Source of the DNA: Enterobacter soli ATCC BAA-2102
Lineage (GTDB): Bacteria; Pseudomonadota; Gammaproteobacteria; Enterobacterales; Enterobacteriaceae
Length of the DNA: 64,000 bases
Direction of reading: 5' to 3'
Assembly: GCF_001654845.1 (NCBI RefSeq)
Contig: NZ_LXES01000051.1
Coordinates: 62,001-126,000, forward strand
A program made the translations under genes and the position numbers. The notes beneath the pieces were generated by a model. The model saw only the letters and a list, made by a program, of their open reading frames with translations. It did no database searches and had not been told where the DNA came from. Of this stretch, positions 34,019 to 43,257 are shown piece after piece; within the stretch, counting starts at the first letter, position 1; every line of letters begins with the position of its first letter.

Positions 34019-35647
34019 ATGACAATTCACGATCCCCGTTATAGCGATGTGATTATCATTGGCGGTGGGGCAACCGGTGCCGGTATCGCACGCGACTGTG
34101 CCCTGCGAGGGTTAAACGTCACGCTGCTGGAGCGCCACGATATCGCCACCGGCGCAACCGGGCGTAATCATGGTTTGCTGCACAGCGGCGCACGTTATGC
34201 CGTCACAGACGGTGAATCCGCACGCGAGTGTATTGCCGAAAACCAGATCCTCAAACGCATCGCCCGTCATTGTATTGAACCGACCGATGGTCTTTTCATC
34301 ACCCTTCCCGAAGATGATCTCGCGTTCCAGCACACCTTTATTACGGCCTGTACCGCCGCGGGTATTCACGCCGAAGCGATAGATCCCGCGCTGGCGCGTC
34401 GTATTGAGCCTTCTGTAAACCCGGCGCTGATGGGCGCCGTTAAAGTCCCTGACGGCACCGTTGACCCGTTTCGTCTCACGGCCGCCAATATGCTGGATGC
34501 CCGTGAGCATGGCGCCCGCATCCTGACCGGGCATGAAGTCACCGGGCTTATCCGCAAGGGAGATACCGTGTGCGGCGTGCGGGTGTTTGACCCGCAATAT
34601 AATGAATACAGCGATCTGTATGCCCCCGTGGTGGTCAATGCGGCGGGGATCTGGGGGCAGCGCATTGCAGAATACGCCGACTTATCCATCCGCATGTTCC
34701 CGGCAAAAGGCTCGCTGCTGATCCTCGATCACCGCATCAATAACCATGTCATTAACCGCTGCCGTAAACCGTCTGACGCCGATATCCTGGTGCCGGGCGA
34801 CACTATCTCGTTGATTGGCACCACTTCAACCCACGTTGACTACAGTGAAATTGATTACAACCGGGTGACCGCCGAAGAGGTCGATATTCTGCTGCGCGAA
34901 GGGGAAAAACTGGCTCCGGTGATGGCTCATACCCGAATTCTTCGGGCTTATGCGGGTGTACGCCCGCTGGTTGCCAGCGATAACGATCCCAGCGGACGTA
35001 ACGTCAGCCGTGGCATTGTGTTGCTCGATCACGCAGAGCGCGACGGCATGGAAGGGTTTATCACTATCACCGGCGGTAAATTGATGACCTACCGTCTGAT
35101 GGCACAGTGGGCCACAGACGCCGTGTGTCGCAAACTGGGCAATACCGAACCCTGCGTAACCGCAGATAAGCCCCTCCCCGGATCACAGCAATCCACGGAA
35201 AAAACGCTGCAAAAAATCATCTCACTGCCCGCGCCGCTGCGTGGTTCTGCGGTCTATCGCCACGGTGACCGCACACCAGCATGGCTCGGTGAGGGACGTC
35301 TTAGCCGAAGCCTGGTGTGCGAGTGCGAGGCCGTAACCGCAGGTGAAGTGCAGTACGCCGTTGAAAATCTGACGGTGAATAACCTGCTCGATTTACGCCG
35401 CCGCACGCGCGTCGGCATGGGGACCTGTCAGGGCGAGCTGTGCGCCTGCCGCGCGGCCGGGCTGCTGCAACGTTTTCACGCCACCACCTCAACCCAGTCG
35501 CTTGCTCAGCTCAGCGATTTTTTAAACGAACGCTGGAAAGGCATTCAGCCTGTTGCCTGGGGCGATGCCCTGCGCGAAAGCGAATTCACCCGCTGGGTCT
35601 ACCAGGGGCTTTGCGGTCTGGAGAAGGAACAACACGATGAAATTTGA
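34019..35647 (+). CDS. glpA: Anaerobic glycerol-3-phosphate dehydrogenase, subunit A
   Basis: The 542-residue catalytic flavoprotein oxidises glycerol-3-phosphate to dihydroxyacetone phosphate in anaerobic growth. The FAD Rossmann motif DVIIIGGGATGAGIARDC is at residues 10-27, and GRNHGLLHSGARYAV and ITGGKLMTYRLMAQ follow. The C domain has a BFD-like [2Fe-2S] pattern, CECEAVTAGE with later GTCQGELCACR. AGGGAAG precedes the ATG. The end overlaps glpB by 11 bases. Confidence 0.98.
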   Translation: MTIHDPRYSDVIIIGGGATGAGIARDCALRGLNVTLLERHDIATGATGRNHGLLHSGARYAVTDGESARECIAENQILKRIARHCIEPTDGLFITLPEDDLAFQHTFITACTAAGIHAEAIDPALARRIEPSVNPALMGAVKVPDGTVDPFRLTAANMLDAREHGARILTGHEVTGLIRKGDTVCGVRVFDPQYNEYSDLYAPVVVNAAGIWGQRIAEYADLSIRMFPAKGSLLILDHRINNHVINRCRKPSDADILVPGDTISLIGTTSTHVDYSEIDYNRVTAEEVDILLREGEKLAPVMAHTRILRAYAGVRPLVASDNDPSGRNVSRGIVLLDHAERDGMEGFITITGGKLMTYRLMAQWATDAVCRKLGNTEPCVTADKPLPGSQQSTEKTLQKIISLPAPLRGSAVYRHGDRTPAWLGEGRLSRSLVCECEAVTAGEVQYAVENLTVNNLLDLRRRTRVGMGTCQGELCACRAAGLLQRFHATTSTQSLAQLSDFLNERWKGIQPVAWGDALRESEFTRWVYQGLCGLEKEQHDEI

Positions 35648-36887
35648 TACGGTTATCGTCGGCGGCGGGCTGGCCGGTGTGCTTTGCGGTATCCGGCTGA
35701 CACAGCAGGGTCTGCGCTGTGCGATCATTACACGCGGCCAAAGTGCCCTGCACTTCTCTTCAGGCTCTCTGGATCTGCTGGGCGCGCTGCCTGACGGCTC
35801 ACCTGTCGACGCACCGCTAAAAGCCCTTGATTACCTACCCTCTGAACATCCTTATTCCCTGGTCGGCGCACAAAATGTTGCCCGTTTTGCCCATCAAACC
35901 GAAACCCTGCTGACGGCCTGCGGTGCACGCTTGCAAGGCAGCGCGCAATTCAACCACCAGCGGGTGACGCCGCTCGGCACACTGCGTAGCGCCTGGCTTA
36001 GCCCGGAAGAGGTTCCGGTCGCCCCCTTTAAAGCCAGACACGTGCTGGTGGTGGGCATCAGCGGTTTTCTCGATTTCCAGCCGCATCTTGCTGCGGCCTC
36101 GCTTAACCAGTTGGGTATCAGTGCCGACACGGCAGAAATTGAGCTCCCTGAACTGGATGTTCTGCGGGAAAACCCAAGCGAATTTCGGGCAGTCAACATC
36201 GCCCGACTGCTTGATAACGAAGACAAATGGCCGCTGCTGTTCGAAGCGCTAAAACCGCTCAGCAAAAAGTACGACACCCTGTTTATGCCCGCCTGCTTTG
36301 GCTTAACGGACAACCGGCTCTGGCGCTGGCTGTCAGATCGTCTTACATGCTCTGTCGGTTTACTCCCCACGCTGCCACCATCGGTGCCCGGCATTCGCCT
36401 GCATAACCAGCTACAACGCCAGTTCATCGCCCAGGGCGGTATCTGGATGGCAGGAGATGAGGTGAAAAATATCACCCTGACCGAGGGCGCAGTCAGCGAG
36501 ATCTGGACCCGAAACCATGCTGATATTCCCCTGCGCACCCGTTTTGCGGTGCTCGCCAGTGGAAGCTTTTTCAGCAATGGGTTGTTAAGCAGCCGCACCG
36601 GCATCCGTGAGGCCATTCTGGGGCTGGACGTCCGGCAAAGCACGTCACGCGCCGACTGGTATCAGAGCGATTTCTTCACTCCGCAGCCCTGGCAGCAGTT
36701 CGGCGTTATTGTTGATAGCACCCTGCGCCCGCAACTGGCAGGCACGTCCATTGACAATCTCTACGCCATCGGCTCCATTCTGGGCGGATACGATCCCATC
36801 GCCCAGGGCTGCGGCGGTGGTGTTTGTGCCATCACGGGGCTCAGTGTTGCAGAACAGATTTGCCAGCGCGCGGAGGCGGAACAATGA
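35637..36887 (+). CDS. glpB: Anaerobic glycerol-3-phosphate dehydrogenase, subunit B
   Basis: ATG 35637 (MKFDTVIVGGGLAGVLCG) gives 416 residues with a flavin-binding GGGLAG motif at once and a second dinucleotide-type region near the end (YAIGSILGGYDPIAQGCGGG). GlpB is required for the complex to pass electrons toward menaquinone. AGAAGGA precedes the start, which lies inside the 3' end of glpA. The stop overlaps glpC (ATGA), so all three subunits are translationally coupled. Confidence 0.97.
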   Translation: MKFDTVIVGGGLAGVLCGIRLTQQGLRCAIITRGQSALHFSSGSLDLLGALPDGSPVDAPLKALDYLPSEHPYSLVGAQNVARFAHQTETLLTACGARLQGSAQFNHQRVTPLGTLRSAWLSPEEVPVAPFKARHVLVVGISGFLDFQPHLAAASLNQLGISADTAEIELPELDVLRENPSEFRAVNIARLLDNEDKWPLLFEALKPLSKKYDTLFMPACFGLTDNRLWRWLSDRLTCSVGLLPTLPPSVPGIRLHNQLQRQFIAQGGIWMAGDEVKNITLTEGAVSEIWTRNHADIPLRTRFAVLASGSFFSNGLLSSRTGIREAILGLDVRQSTSRADWYQSDFFTPQPWQQFGVIVDSTLRPQLAGTSIDNLYAIGSILGGYDPIAQGCGGGVCAITGLSVAEQICQRAEAEQ

Positions 36888-38074
36888 ACGACACCCATTT
36901 TGAAAGCTGCATTAAATGTACGGTCTGTACCACGGTTTGCCCGGTAAGCGGTGTTAATCCTGCCTATCCAGGGCCAAAACAGGCCGGGCCGGACGGCGAG
37001 CGCCTGCGCCTGAAAGATGGCGCACTGTACGATGAAGCGCTGAAGTACTGCATCAACTGTAAACGGTGTGAAGTGGCCTGCCCGTCAGATGTGAAAATTG
37101 GCGATATCATTCAGCGGGCACGGGCACGCTACAGCCAGCAAAAGCCCACGCTGCGCGATGCGATCCTCAGCCATACCGATCTGATGGGCAGTGTCTCAAC
37201 GCCTTTCGCTCCGCTGGTGAATGCCGCCACATCGCTCAAACCGGTACGCCAGTTGCTGGATGCCACGCTTAAGATCGATCACCATCGCAGCCTGCCGAAA
37301 TATTCCCACGGCACGTTCCGGCGCTGGTACAAATCGGTCGCGGCAGAACAGGCACAGTTTGCCGAACAGGTGGCCTTCTTTCACGGTTGCTTCGTGAATT
37401 ACAACCATCCGCAGCTGGGGAAAGATCTGCTGAAAGTACTGAATGCGATGGGCACCGGCGTGCAACTGCTGAGCAAAGAGAAGTGCTGTGGCGTACCGTT
37501 GATAGCCAATGGTTTTACCGATAAAGCGCGTAAGCAGGCCAAAAGCAATGTCACGTCGCTGCGCGAGGCGATTATCGACAAAGGTATTCCGGTGCTGGCG
37601 ACCTCATCCACCTGTACTTTTACGCTACGCGATGAGTATCCGCACGTGCTGGATGTGGATAACAGCGGCCTGCGTGAACACATCGAACTGGCAACCCGTT
37701 TTCTGTGGCGCAAGCTCGATAGCGGGCAGACCCTGCCGCTGGGCAAATTGCCGCTGAAAGTGGTCTATCACACTCCCTGTCACATGGAAAAAATGGGCTG
37801 GTCGCTCTACACGCTCGAACTGTTGCGCCTGATCCCCGGGCTGGAGCTGACGGTACTGGATTCACGTTGCTGTGGTATCGCGGGAACCTACGGCTTTAAA
37901 AGTGAAAACTACGCAACATCGCAGGCGATTGGGGCGCCTTTGTTCCGCCAAATTGAAGAAAGTGGTGCGGATTTGGTGGTGACCGACTGCGAAACCTGTA
38001 AATGGCAGATTGAGATGTCCACCAGCAAACGTTGCGAACACCCTATCACCTTGCTGGCGAAGGCTCTGGGGTAA
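36884..38074 (+). CDS. glpC: Anaerobic glycerol-3-phosphate dehydrogenase, subunit C
   Basis: ATG 36884 (MNDTHFESCIKCTVC) gives 396 residues, as in E. coli. Two ferredoxin-type [4Fe-4S] patterns, CIKCTVCTTVCPVSG and CINCKRCEVACPSD, occupy the first 80 residues. Two CCG domains follow, with EKCCGVPLIANG and DSRCCGIAGTYGFKSEN. GlpC anchors GlpAB to the membrane and hands electrons to quinones. It is the last gene of the operon, ending near a stem-loop and converging on yfaY. Confidence 0.98.
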   Translation: MNDTHFESCIKCTVCTTVCPVSGVNPAYPGPKQAGPDGERLRLKDGALYDEALKYCINCKRCEVACPSDVKIGDIIQRARARYSQQKPTLRDAILSHTDLMGSVSTPFAPLVNAATSLKPVRQLLDATLKIDHHRSLPKYSHGTFRRWYKSVAAEQAQFAEQVAFFHGCFVNYNHPQLGKDLLKVLNAMGTGVQLLSKEKCCGVPLIANGFTDKARKQAKSNVTSLREAIIDKGIPVLATSSTCTFTLRDEYPHVLDVDNSGLREHIELATRFLWRKLDSGQTLPLGKLPLKVVYHTPCHMEKMGWSLYTLELLRLIPGLELTVLDSRCCGIAGTYGFKSENYATSQAIGAPLFRQIEESGADLVVTDCETCKWQIEMSTSKRCEHPITLLAKALG

Positions 38075-38079
38075 GTTAT

Positions 38080-38101
38080 GCCGGGGTGCGTTCACCCCGG
38101 C
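38080..38101. other. Stem-loop between glpC and yfaY
   Basis: GCCGGGGTG-CGTT-CACCCCGGC is a perfect nine-pair hairpin with no T-run on either strand. It may protect or end both convergent transcripts. Confidence 0.7.
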
Positions 38102-38108
38102 AAAGGGA

Positions 38109-39308
38109 TTACCCGATAAACATCGACTCGACAACGTTAATCCAGCCGTGTTCGCTGGCCACCTCTTTTCCGTTCAGCCAGCGGCGCAGCATGTTCAGCG
38201 CCATCATGGCGCACACCTCCTGACGCACGGCTAAACTGTGGCGAGTAATGCTCATTCTCACCCGCAGCGCGTGCGTCCCTTCCGGGGTGGCGAGCGCAAA
38301 GTTAAGGTGGTCATCGTCAACCCCACCGATGGCAAGCGCCAGCCCGGCAAAATGATTCACCCTACGCTCAGACGCCCAGTGTGCGGTTTGCGCCAGCGTC
38401 TCTTGCTGGAACGGTACAACCTCGCTGGCGAGCAGCGGTGCTTCGGCCCTGGAAAGCTGCAATGCCAGCAATCCGCCGGTGAACTGTTCGCTTAAGGTGA
38501 CGCTCAGCTGACGGGATTGCAGATTGCGGGCAATTTGCGCAGGCAATCCTTCCGTCCCTTCAAAAATCAGGCTTTCACCCGCCACGCGCTGCACTTCTGG
38601 CCATAGCGCCAGCATGGCCTCTTTTTGCGTTGCCGGCCCTGTCAGTTTGAGCTCGATAATCGGCATTGAGGAGCGGTAGCCCATCGACACGCCAGGTGGC
38701 AGTTGCAGGTGGTCAAGGCTTTGCGCCAGATCGCTTTCAGAGCGACCGAAAGTGGTCAGGCGCAGGCACAGCGGCGGTTCAGGCAGCGTAAAACGCTCGC
38801 GCAGGCGCGGCAGAATTTGTTGCTCCACCATCACTTTAAATTCAGAAGGGACACCCGGGGTGAAGAACATCAGGCAGCGGTTCAGTTTGATGGCGAATCC
38901 GCAGGCGGTGCCTACCGGATTATCGACCAGCTCGGCGCTGGCGGGAATTTCAGCCTGCTTGCGGTTGCTCGGAGCCATGACTCTGCCGCGTTCGGTGAAG
39001 AAGCGCTCCATCTGAGCGAGCCACTCTTCATGCATGACCAGGCCTTCACCTTTGGCCGTGGCGGCGGCCAGCGCGCTTAAATCATCACTGGTGGGGCCAA
39101 GCCCGCCATTCACAATCAGCACATCGGCGTGTTCACTGCGTTCACGCAGAATATTCACCAGCGACTCAAGATTGTCGCCCACCGTATTGCGGCGCGTTAA
39201 CGGTAATCCTTGCTCAAAGAATAAATCGGCCAGCCAGGCAGCATTGGTGTCAATAATTTGTCCATGCAGCACTTCGTCGCCAGTGGATAACATTTCCACG
39301 CTTATCAT
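38109..39308 (-). CDS. yfaY: YfaY, CinA-like competence/damage-inducible family protein
   Basis: The 399-residue protein has the MoaB/MogA-like N domain of CinA (MISVEMLSTGDEVLHGQIIDTNAAWLA; VNGGLGPTSDDLSALAAA; FTPGVPSEFKVM) and a divergent C-terminal half related to the nicotinamide-nucleotide amidase PncC. CinA proteins have pyrophosphatase and amidase activity in NAD salvage. E. coli YfaY is reported to lack the deamidase, and this C half also looks degenerate, so the true activity is open. GGGAG precedes the ATG. Confidence 0.93.
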   Translation of the reverse strand: MISVEMLSTGDEVLHGQIIDTNAAWLADLFFEQGLPLTRRNTVGDNLESLVNILRERSEHADVLIVNGGLGPTSDDLSALAAATAKGEGLVMHEEWLAQMERFFTERGRVMAPSNRKQAEIPASAELVDNPVGTACGFAIKLNRCLMFFTPGVPSEFKVMVEQQILPRLRERFTLPEPPLCLRLTTFGRSESDLAQSLDHLQLPPGVSMGYRSSMPIIELKLTGPATQKEAMLALWPEVQRVAGESLIFEGTEGLPAQIARNLQSRQLSVTLSEQFTGGLLALQLSRAEAPLLASEVVPFQQETLAQTAHWASERRVNHFAGLALAIGGVDDDHLNFALATPEGTHALRVRMSITRHSLAVRQEVCAMMALNMLRRWLNGKEVASEHGWINVVESMFIG

Positions 39309-39372
39309 TGTGTTCTCCCACTTCTATGGTCAAAACACTATAGCGCAATGAGGATGGGTGGGAAGAGAAACT

Positions 39373-39393
39373 GGCGCGGCAGAACACCGCGCC
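39373..39393 (-). terminator. Possible terminator after yfaZ
   Basis: GGCGCGG-CAGAACA-CCGCGCC hairpin seven bases beyond the yfaZ stop, with only a short T-rich tail on the minus strand (GTTTCTC). Confidence 0.55.
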
Positions 39394-39400
39394 GAAGAGA

Positions 39401-39943
39401 TTAGAAGCCTGCGCTGACACCCACATACGGGCCATCGGCCAGGGCGTTGTCGCGATTGCCATCTTTACCTGCCAGATTCAGGTAACGGTAGCCTGCTTCG
39501 ATCGTGATCGGACGCATGATAGTCCAGCGCGCACCGGCGTTGGCTTCTTCATAACTATCAATGCCGCTGGAAAGCGAATCCGGGGAGTAGTAGTACTCGC
39601 CGAACAGGCCGAAGCTGTCGCCAATTTTCCACTGCAAACCACCACCGACTGCCGCCGCATAGCCTTCATCACCATCATTTGGATTGGTGTAAACGCCTTT
39701 GCCGCCTACGGTCGCCAGGAATGGCCCCAGAGGAATGTTCAGACCCAGGCCGAGGCTTGCCGCATCGCCATCGTCGTCGTTATGTGTCCAGCCGCCGGTC
39801 ATTGCCAGGCCGGAAGTTTCCGTGCCCAGGCCAAAGCCCAGGTGGGTATAATCCTGACCCGCCGAGCCATTGAAGCTGATGGCTTTAGCCGCCGCAGAAA
39901 CAAAAATAAGGCCGCTCAGGCCCAGTAATGCCACTTTTTTCAT
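39401..39943 (-). CDS. yfaZ: YfaZ, predicted outer-membrane protein
   Basis: ATG 39943 (MKKVALLGLSGLIFVSAAAKA) gives 180 residues with a Sec signal peptide. The mature part has alternating amphipathic strands rich in Gly, Tyr and Asp and ends in Phe (GPYVGVSAGF), as beta-barrel outer-membrane proteins do. It matches the E. coli YfaZ family; its role is unknown. A 25-residue upstream extension has no support. In E. coli nudI, ais, the arn operon and pmrD separate yfaZ from menE; here only about 130 bases do. Confidence 0.92.
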   Translation of the reverse strand: MKKVALLGLSGLIFVSAAAKAISFNGSAGQDYTHLGFGLGTETSGLAMTGGWTHNDDDGDAASLGLGLNIPLGPFLATVGGKGVYTNPNDGDEGYAAAVGGGLQWKIGDSFGLFGEYYYSPDSLSSGIDSYEEANAGARWTIMRPITIEAGYRYLNLAGKDGNRDNALADGPYVGVSAGF

Positions 39944-40076
39944 TGTCGTGATCCCACACCGTTTAATTAGAGATGTCCCAAAACCGCGAGATTTTAACCT
40001 GAGTCTCTCAGGGATCAAGCACTCTACGTGCGCCAGACAAGAAGTTTGTAACTATTTGATACTCCGGCAGGTACGG

Positions 40077-41438
40077 CTATCCCTTCAGGGTTGCATTAAC
40101 CCATTGCTGCAACGCACGGCGCGAAACCTTAATGCCGCCATTTTTGAGTTCCGCCGGCAACGCCAGCCAGCGCACAGGCTGCTGGAAACGCGCCAGCTTA
40201 TCTCTGATCCAGTCAGGGAAAAGCGTGATATCCGTGCCCGGCTCGCATTCCACTACCGCTACAGGGCGCTGGCCAAATTCGGCGTCATCCAGCGGGACAA
40301 CAAACACCTGGCTTATCTGCGGATGGGTAGCGATAACGCGCTCCAGGGATTCCGGCTGAACCCCTTCGCCACCGCTGAAAAAGAGATTATCCATACGCCC
40401 AAGAATGGTCAGGACGCCGTTATGCAACTCTCCACGATCGCGGGTAGCAAACCAGCCCTGATCGTTGGTGAGCGGGATCAGCGCACCGTCTCGCCAGTAG
40501 CCTGCGGCCATACTCTGCGCCCTGATCCAGACTTCGCCTTCAACGACCTGCACCTCCCTGCCCGGCAGCGCGACACCGACATCCGGCTCACCGTCCGCCT
40601 CTTTGGCACATACCGTTGAGGAAAATTCGGTCAGGCCGTAGCCGCAAAATGTGCGGATCCCCTGCTCACGCGCCTGGTGCGTCAGTTCGACAGGGATTGC
40701 CGCCCCGCCGAGTAAGACCGCTTTCAGCGCAATATGATGCGGAACATTGAGCAAGCGCCAGAGCTGTGTGGGCACCAGCGAAGCATGAGTACACCCCTGC
40801 AATGCCTGCTCAAGCGGCTGCTTTTCACGCACGGTTAAGCGCGCTCCCGAGAGTAACCAGCGCCACAAGATCCCCTGACCGGAAACATGGAAAAGCGGCA
40901 GCGAAAGCAGCCAGTCATCCTCTTCGCCATAGGGCATTAACGACAACACGCCACGCGCACTGGCAAGATGTGCAGCGCAGGTATGCACTGCCGCTTTGGG
41001 TAACCCGGTGGAGCCAGACGTCAGCGTCATGGAAGCCAGACGCTCAGGCTGCCACATCACCGCATCGTCACCGGACCGATCCTCCATTCGCAGTGGCGGG
41101 AGTCCGTCATAGGTTGCATCCAGCACCAGCGAAAAGCGAAGCGTCATCTGTGGGATCAACACATCCAGCAGTGGGCGCGGCAACTGCGGATTTACGGGCA
41201 GGATACGGGCACCGCATTGCAGCAACGCCAGCCATGCCAGTAACGTCTGAGGATGGTTATGGGCGAGCAGCATGACGCCATCGCCCTCTTGCACCCCTTG
41301 CTGATGAAACCCGGCAGCAAGACGATCGATGCGCGCGCACAACATCGCCCAGCTGAGGACGCTTTCATCCAGGCGCAGCGCCGGTTTGTCCGCAAACTGC
41401 GCACGCCAGTGCCGCCACGGCCAGTCGGTAAAACTCAT
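40077..41438 (-). CDS. menE: MenE, o-succinylbenzoate-CoA ligase
   Basis: The 453-residue ANL-family enzyme activates o-succinylbenzoate with ATP and CoA in menaquinone synthesis. The phosphate-binding loop is SMTLTSGSTGLPKAAVHT (about 155-172). FCGYGLTEFSS, a WFATRDRGEL hinge region and the C-terminal lysine segment KNGGIKVSRRAL complete the family pattern. It is the last gene of menFDHBCE, and its ATG overlaps the menC stop by four bases. Confidence 0.97.
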   Translation of the reverse strand: MSFTDWPWRHWRAQFADKPALRLDESVLSWAMLCARIDRLAAGFHQQGVQEGDGVMLLAHNHPQTLLAWLALLQCGARILPVNPQLPRPLLDVLIPQMTLRFSLVLDATYDGLPPLRMEDRSGDDAVMWQPERLASMTLTSGSTGLPKAAVHTCAAHLASARGVLSLMPYGEEDDWLLSLPLFHVSGQGILWRWLLSGARLTVREKQPLEQALQGCTHASLVPTQLWRLLNVPHHIALKAVLLGGAAIPVELTHQAREQGIRTFCGYGLTEFSSTVCAKEADGEPDVGVALPGREVQVVEGEVWIRAQSMAAGYWRDGALIPLTNDQGWFATRDRGELHNGVLTILGRMDNLFFSGGEGVQPESLERVIATHPQISQVFVVPLDDAEFGQRPVAVVECEPGTDITLFPDWIRDKLARFQQPVRWLALPAELKNGGIKVSRRALQQWVNATLKG

Positions 41439-42400
41439 CGCACCGGCTCCAGCGCCTCAACCCCCAGGCATGGCAGCGTGCTGCCTGGCCACTGGCGGAT
41501 AAGCTGCGTCTGCATCAGGTTTAACGTATCCAACCCGGGAACGGTGTGAGGCGTTAACCATGCGGCAATGCGCGCCAGTTGCGTCAGGCCAAGGCTGGAT
41601 TCAATCGACGAGCTGATCACCGCCGTCATTCCCACAGCGTGTGCCGCAGAAACCTGCTCGCGCACTTTTTCCAGGCTACCGGTCAGCGTGGGTTTAATGA
41701 CCACCGCACTGACGCCCGGCTCCGCCGCAAACACAAAATCCGCCTCGCGCAGACTTTCATCCCAGGCAATCGCGATCCCCGTATCCAGAGCAAAGGCTCG
41801 CGAATCGTCACGGGTTTTACACGGCTCTTCCAGAAAGGCGATACGGTCGCGATACGCCGGATTGACGTACTTCGCAAACTGCTGCGCCTTGAGCGGAGTC
41901 CAGGCGCGATTGGCATCCAGACGCAGACGCAAATCGGGGATGGCTTCCAGCAGCAGGTTAGCCACCATTCCGTCACGCACCGCTTCGTATAACCCGACTT
42001 TTATTTTCGCCACTTTCTCGCCGGGCATGGCCGAGAGCAGCGCAAACAGTTCATCAGGATCGCCGGTACACAGCGGTGCTGCGCGGTAATCTGCTTCGGC
42101 AGGCAGACTGCCGTCAAGTTCTGCCAGCGCGCAGCTTATCCCAAACGCCGCAGAAGGCACGTCAGGCAACGCGGGATCAACTCCCGCACGCCATTCGTTC
42201 GCCCAGGCCAGCAACGCTGCCTGAGCCTCATCCAGCGATTCAAGGCTAAAGCCCGGCAGCGGCGACACTTCGCCCCACCCGTGCTGGTCGCCCTGCTGTA
42301 AGTAAACGAAAAATCCGTCACGAGTTTTTAACCGCCGTTCACGCAGCACCACGCCCGCGTCCATGAGTATCTGCCAGCGGTAAACCTGCGCGCGACGCAT
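41435..42400 (-). CDS. menC: MenC, o-succinylbenzoate synthase
   Basis: The 321-residue enolase-superfamily enzyme dehydrates SHCHC to o-succinylbenzoate. Conserved metal and base positions are visible: LRLDANRAWTP (Asp), AFLEEPCKTRDD (Glu), AIAWDESLRE (Asp) and VVIKPTLTGSL (Lys). The ATG overlaps the menB stop by one base (TAATG) and the stop overlaps menE, so expression is tightly coupled. Confidence 0.97.
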   Translation of the reverse strand: MRRAQVYRWQILMDAGVVLRERRLKTRDGFFVYLQQGDQHGWGEVSPLPGFSLESLDEAQAALLAWANEWRAGVDPALPDVPSAAFGISCALAELDGSLPAEADYRAAPLCTGDPDELFALLSAMPGEKVAKIKVGLYEAVRDGMVANLLLEAIPDLRLRLDANRAWTPLKAQQFAKYVNPAYRDRIAFLEEPCKTRDDSRAFALDTGIAIAWDESLREADFVFAAEPGVSAVVIKPTLTGSLEKVREQVSAAHAVGMTAVISSSIESSLGLTQLARIAAWLTPHTVPGLDTLNLMQTQLIRQWPGSTLPCLGVEALEPVR

Positions 42401-43257
42401 TATGGATTCCGTTTGTATTTGCTGAAGTCTGGCTGGCGTTTTTCGTTAAACGCGTTGCGTCCTTCCTGACCTTCTTCGGTCATGTAGAACAGCATGGTGG
42501 CGTTACCCGCCAGCTCCTGCAAACCGGCCTGGCCGTCGCAGTCGGCGTTCAGTGCGGCTTTCAGGCAGCGCAGCGCCATTGGGCTGTTTTGCAGCATCTC
42601 GCGACACCAGCGTACTGTTTCTTTTTCGAGGTCAGCGATCGGCACAACAGTGTTAACCAGCCCCATATCCAGCGCTTCCTGAGCATTGTACTGACGGCAC
42701 AGGAACCAGATCTCACGGGCTTTTTTCTGCCCAACGATGCGCGCCATATAGGATGCGCCCCAGCCGCCATCGAAGGAGCCGACTTTCGGGCCAGTCTGGC
42801 CGAAGATGGCGTTTTCAGCAGCAATGGTCAGGTCACACATCATGTGCAGCACGTGGCCACCACCGATGGAGTAACCTGCCACCATCGCAACAACCGGTTT
42901 AGGGCAGGTGCGGATCTGACGCTGGAAATCGAGCACGTTCAGGTGATGCGTGCCTGCATCATCCTGATATCCGCCGTAGTCGCCACGCACTTTCTGATCG
43001 CCACCGGAGCAGAATGCTTTGTCACCTTCGCCGGTCAGAACGATCACCCCGATGTTGTCGTCATAGCGCGCATCGGCCAGCGCCTGAATCATCTCTTTGA
43101 CGGTCAGCGGACGGAACGCGTTACGCACCTGCGGGCGGTTAATCGTGATTTTGGCAATGCCGTCAGCAGATTTATGGTAACGAATGTCGGTGTAGCCTTC
43201 GGAGCAGTCTTGCCATTCAACCGGTGCATAGAGCATTTGTTCATCAGGATAGATCAT
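42400..43257 (-). CDS. menB: MenB, 1,4-dihydroxy-2-naphthoyl-CoA synthase
   Basis: The 285-residue crotonase-fold enzyme closes the second ring of the naphthoquinone from o-succinylbenzoyl-CoA. The oxyanion-hole motifs are CSGGDQKVRGDYGG and VAGYSIGGGHVLHMMCDL, and GQTGPKVGSFDGGWGASYMAR carries the bicarbonate-binding and active-site residues typical of MenB. The ATG overlaps the menH stop by four bases. Confidence 0.98.
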   Translation of the reverse strand: MIYPDEQMLYAPVEWQDCSEGYTDIRYHKSADGIAKITINRPQVRNAFRPLTVKEMIQALADARYDDNIGVIVLTGEGDKAFCSGGDQKVRGDYGGYQDDAGTHHLNVLDFQRQIRTCPKPVVAMVAGYSIGGGHVLHMMCDLTIAAENAIFGQTGPKVGSFDGGWGASYMARIVGQKKAREIWFLCRQYNAQEALDMGLVNTVVPIADLEKETVRWCREMLQNSPMALRCLKAALNADCDGQAGLQELAGNATMLFYMTEEGQEGRNAFNEKRQPDFSKYKRNP

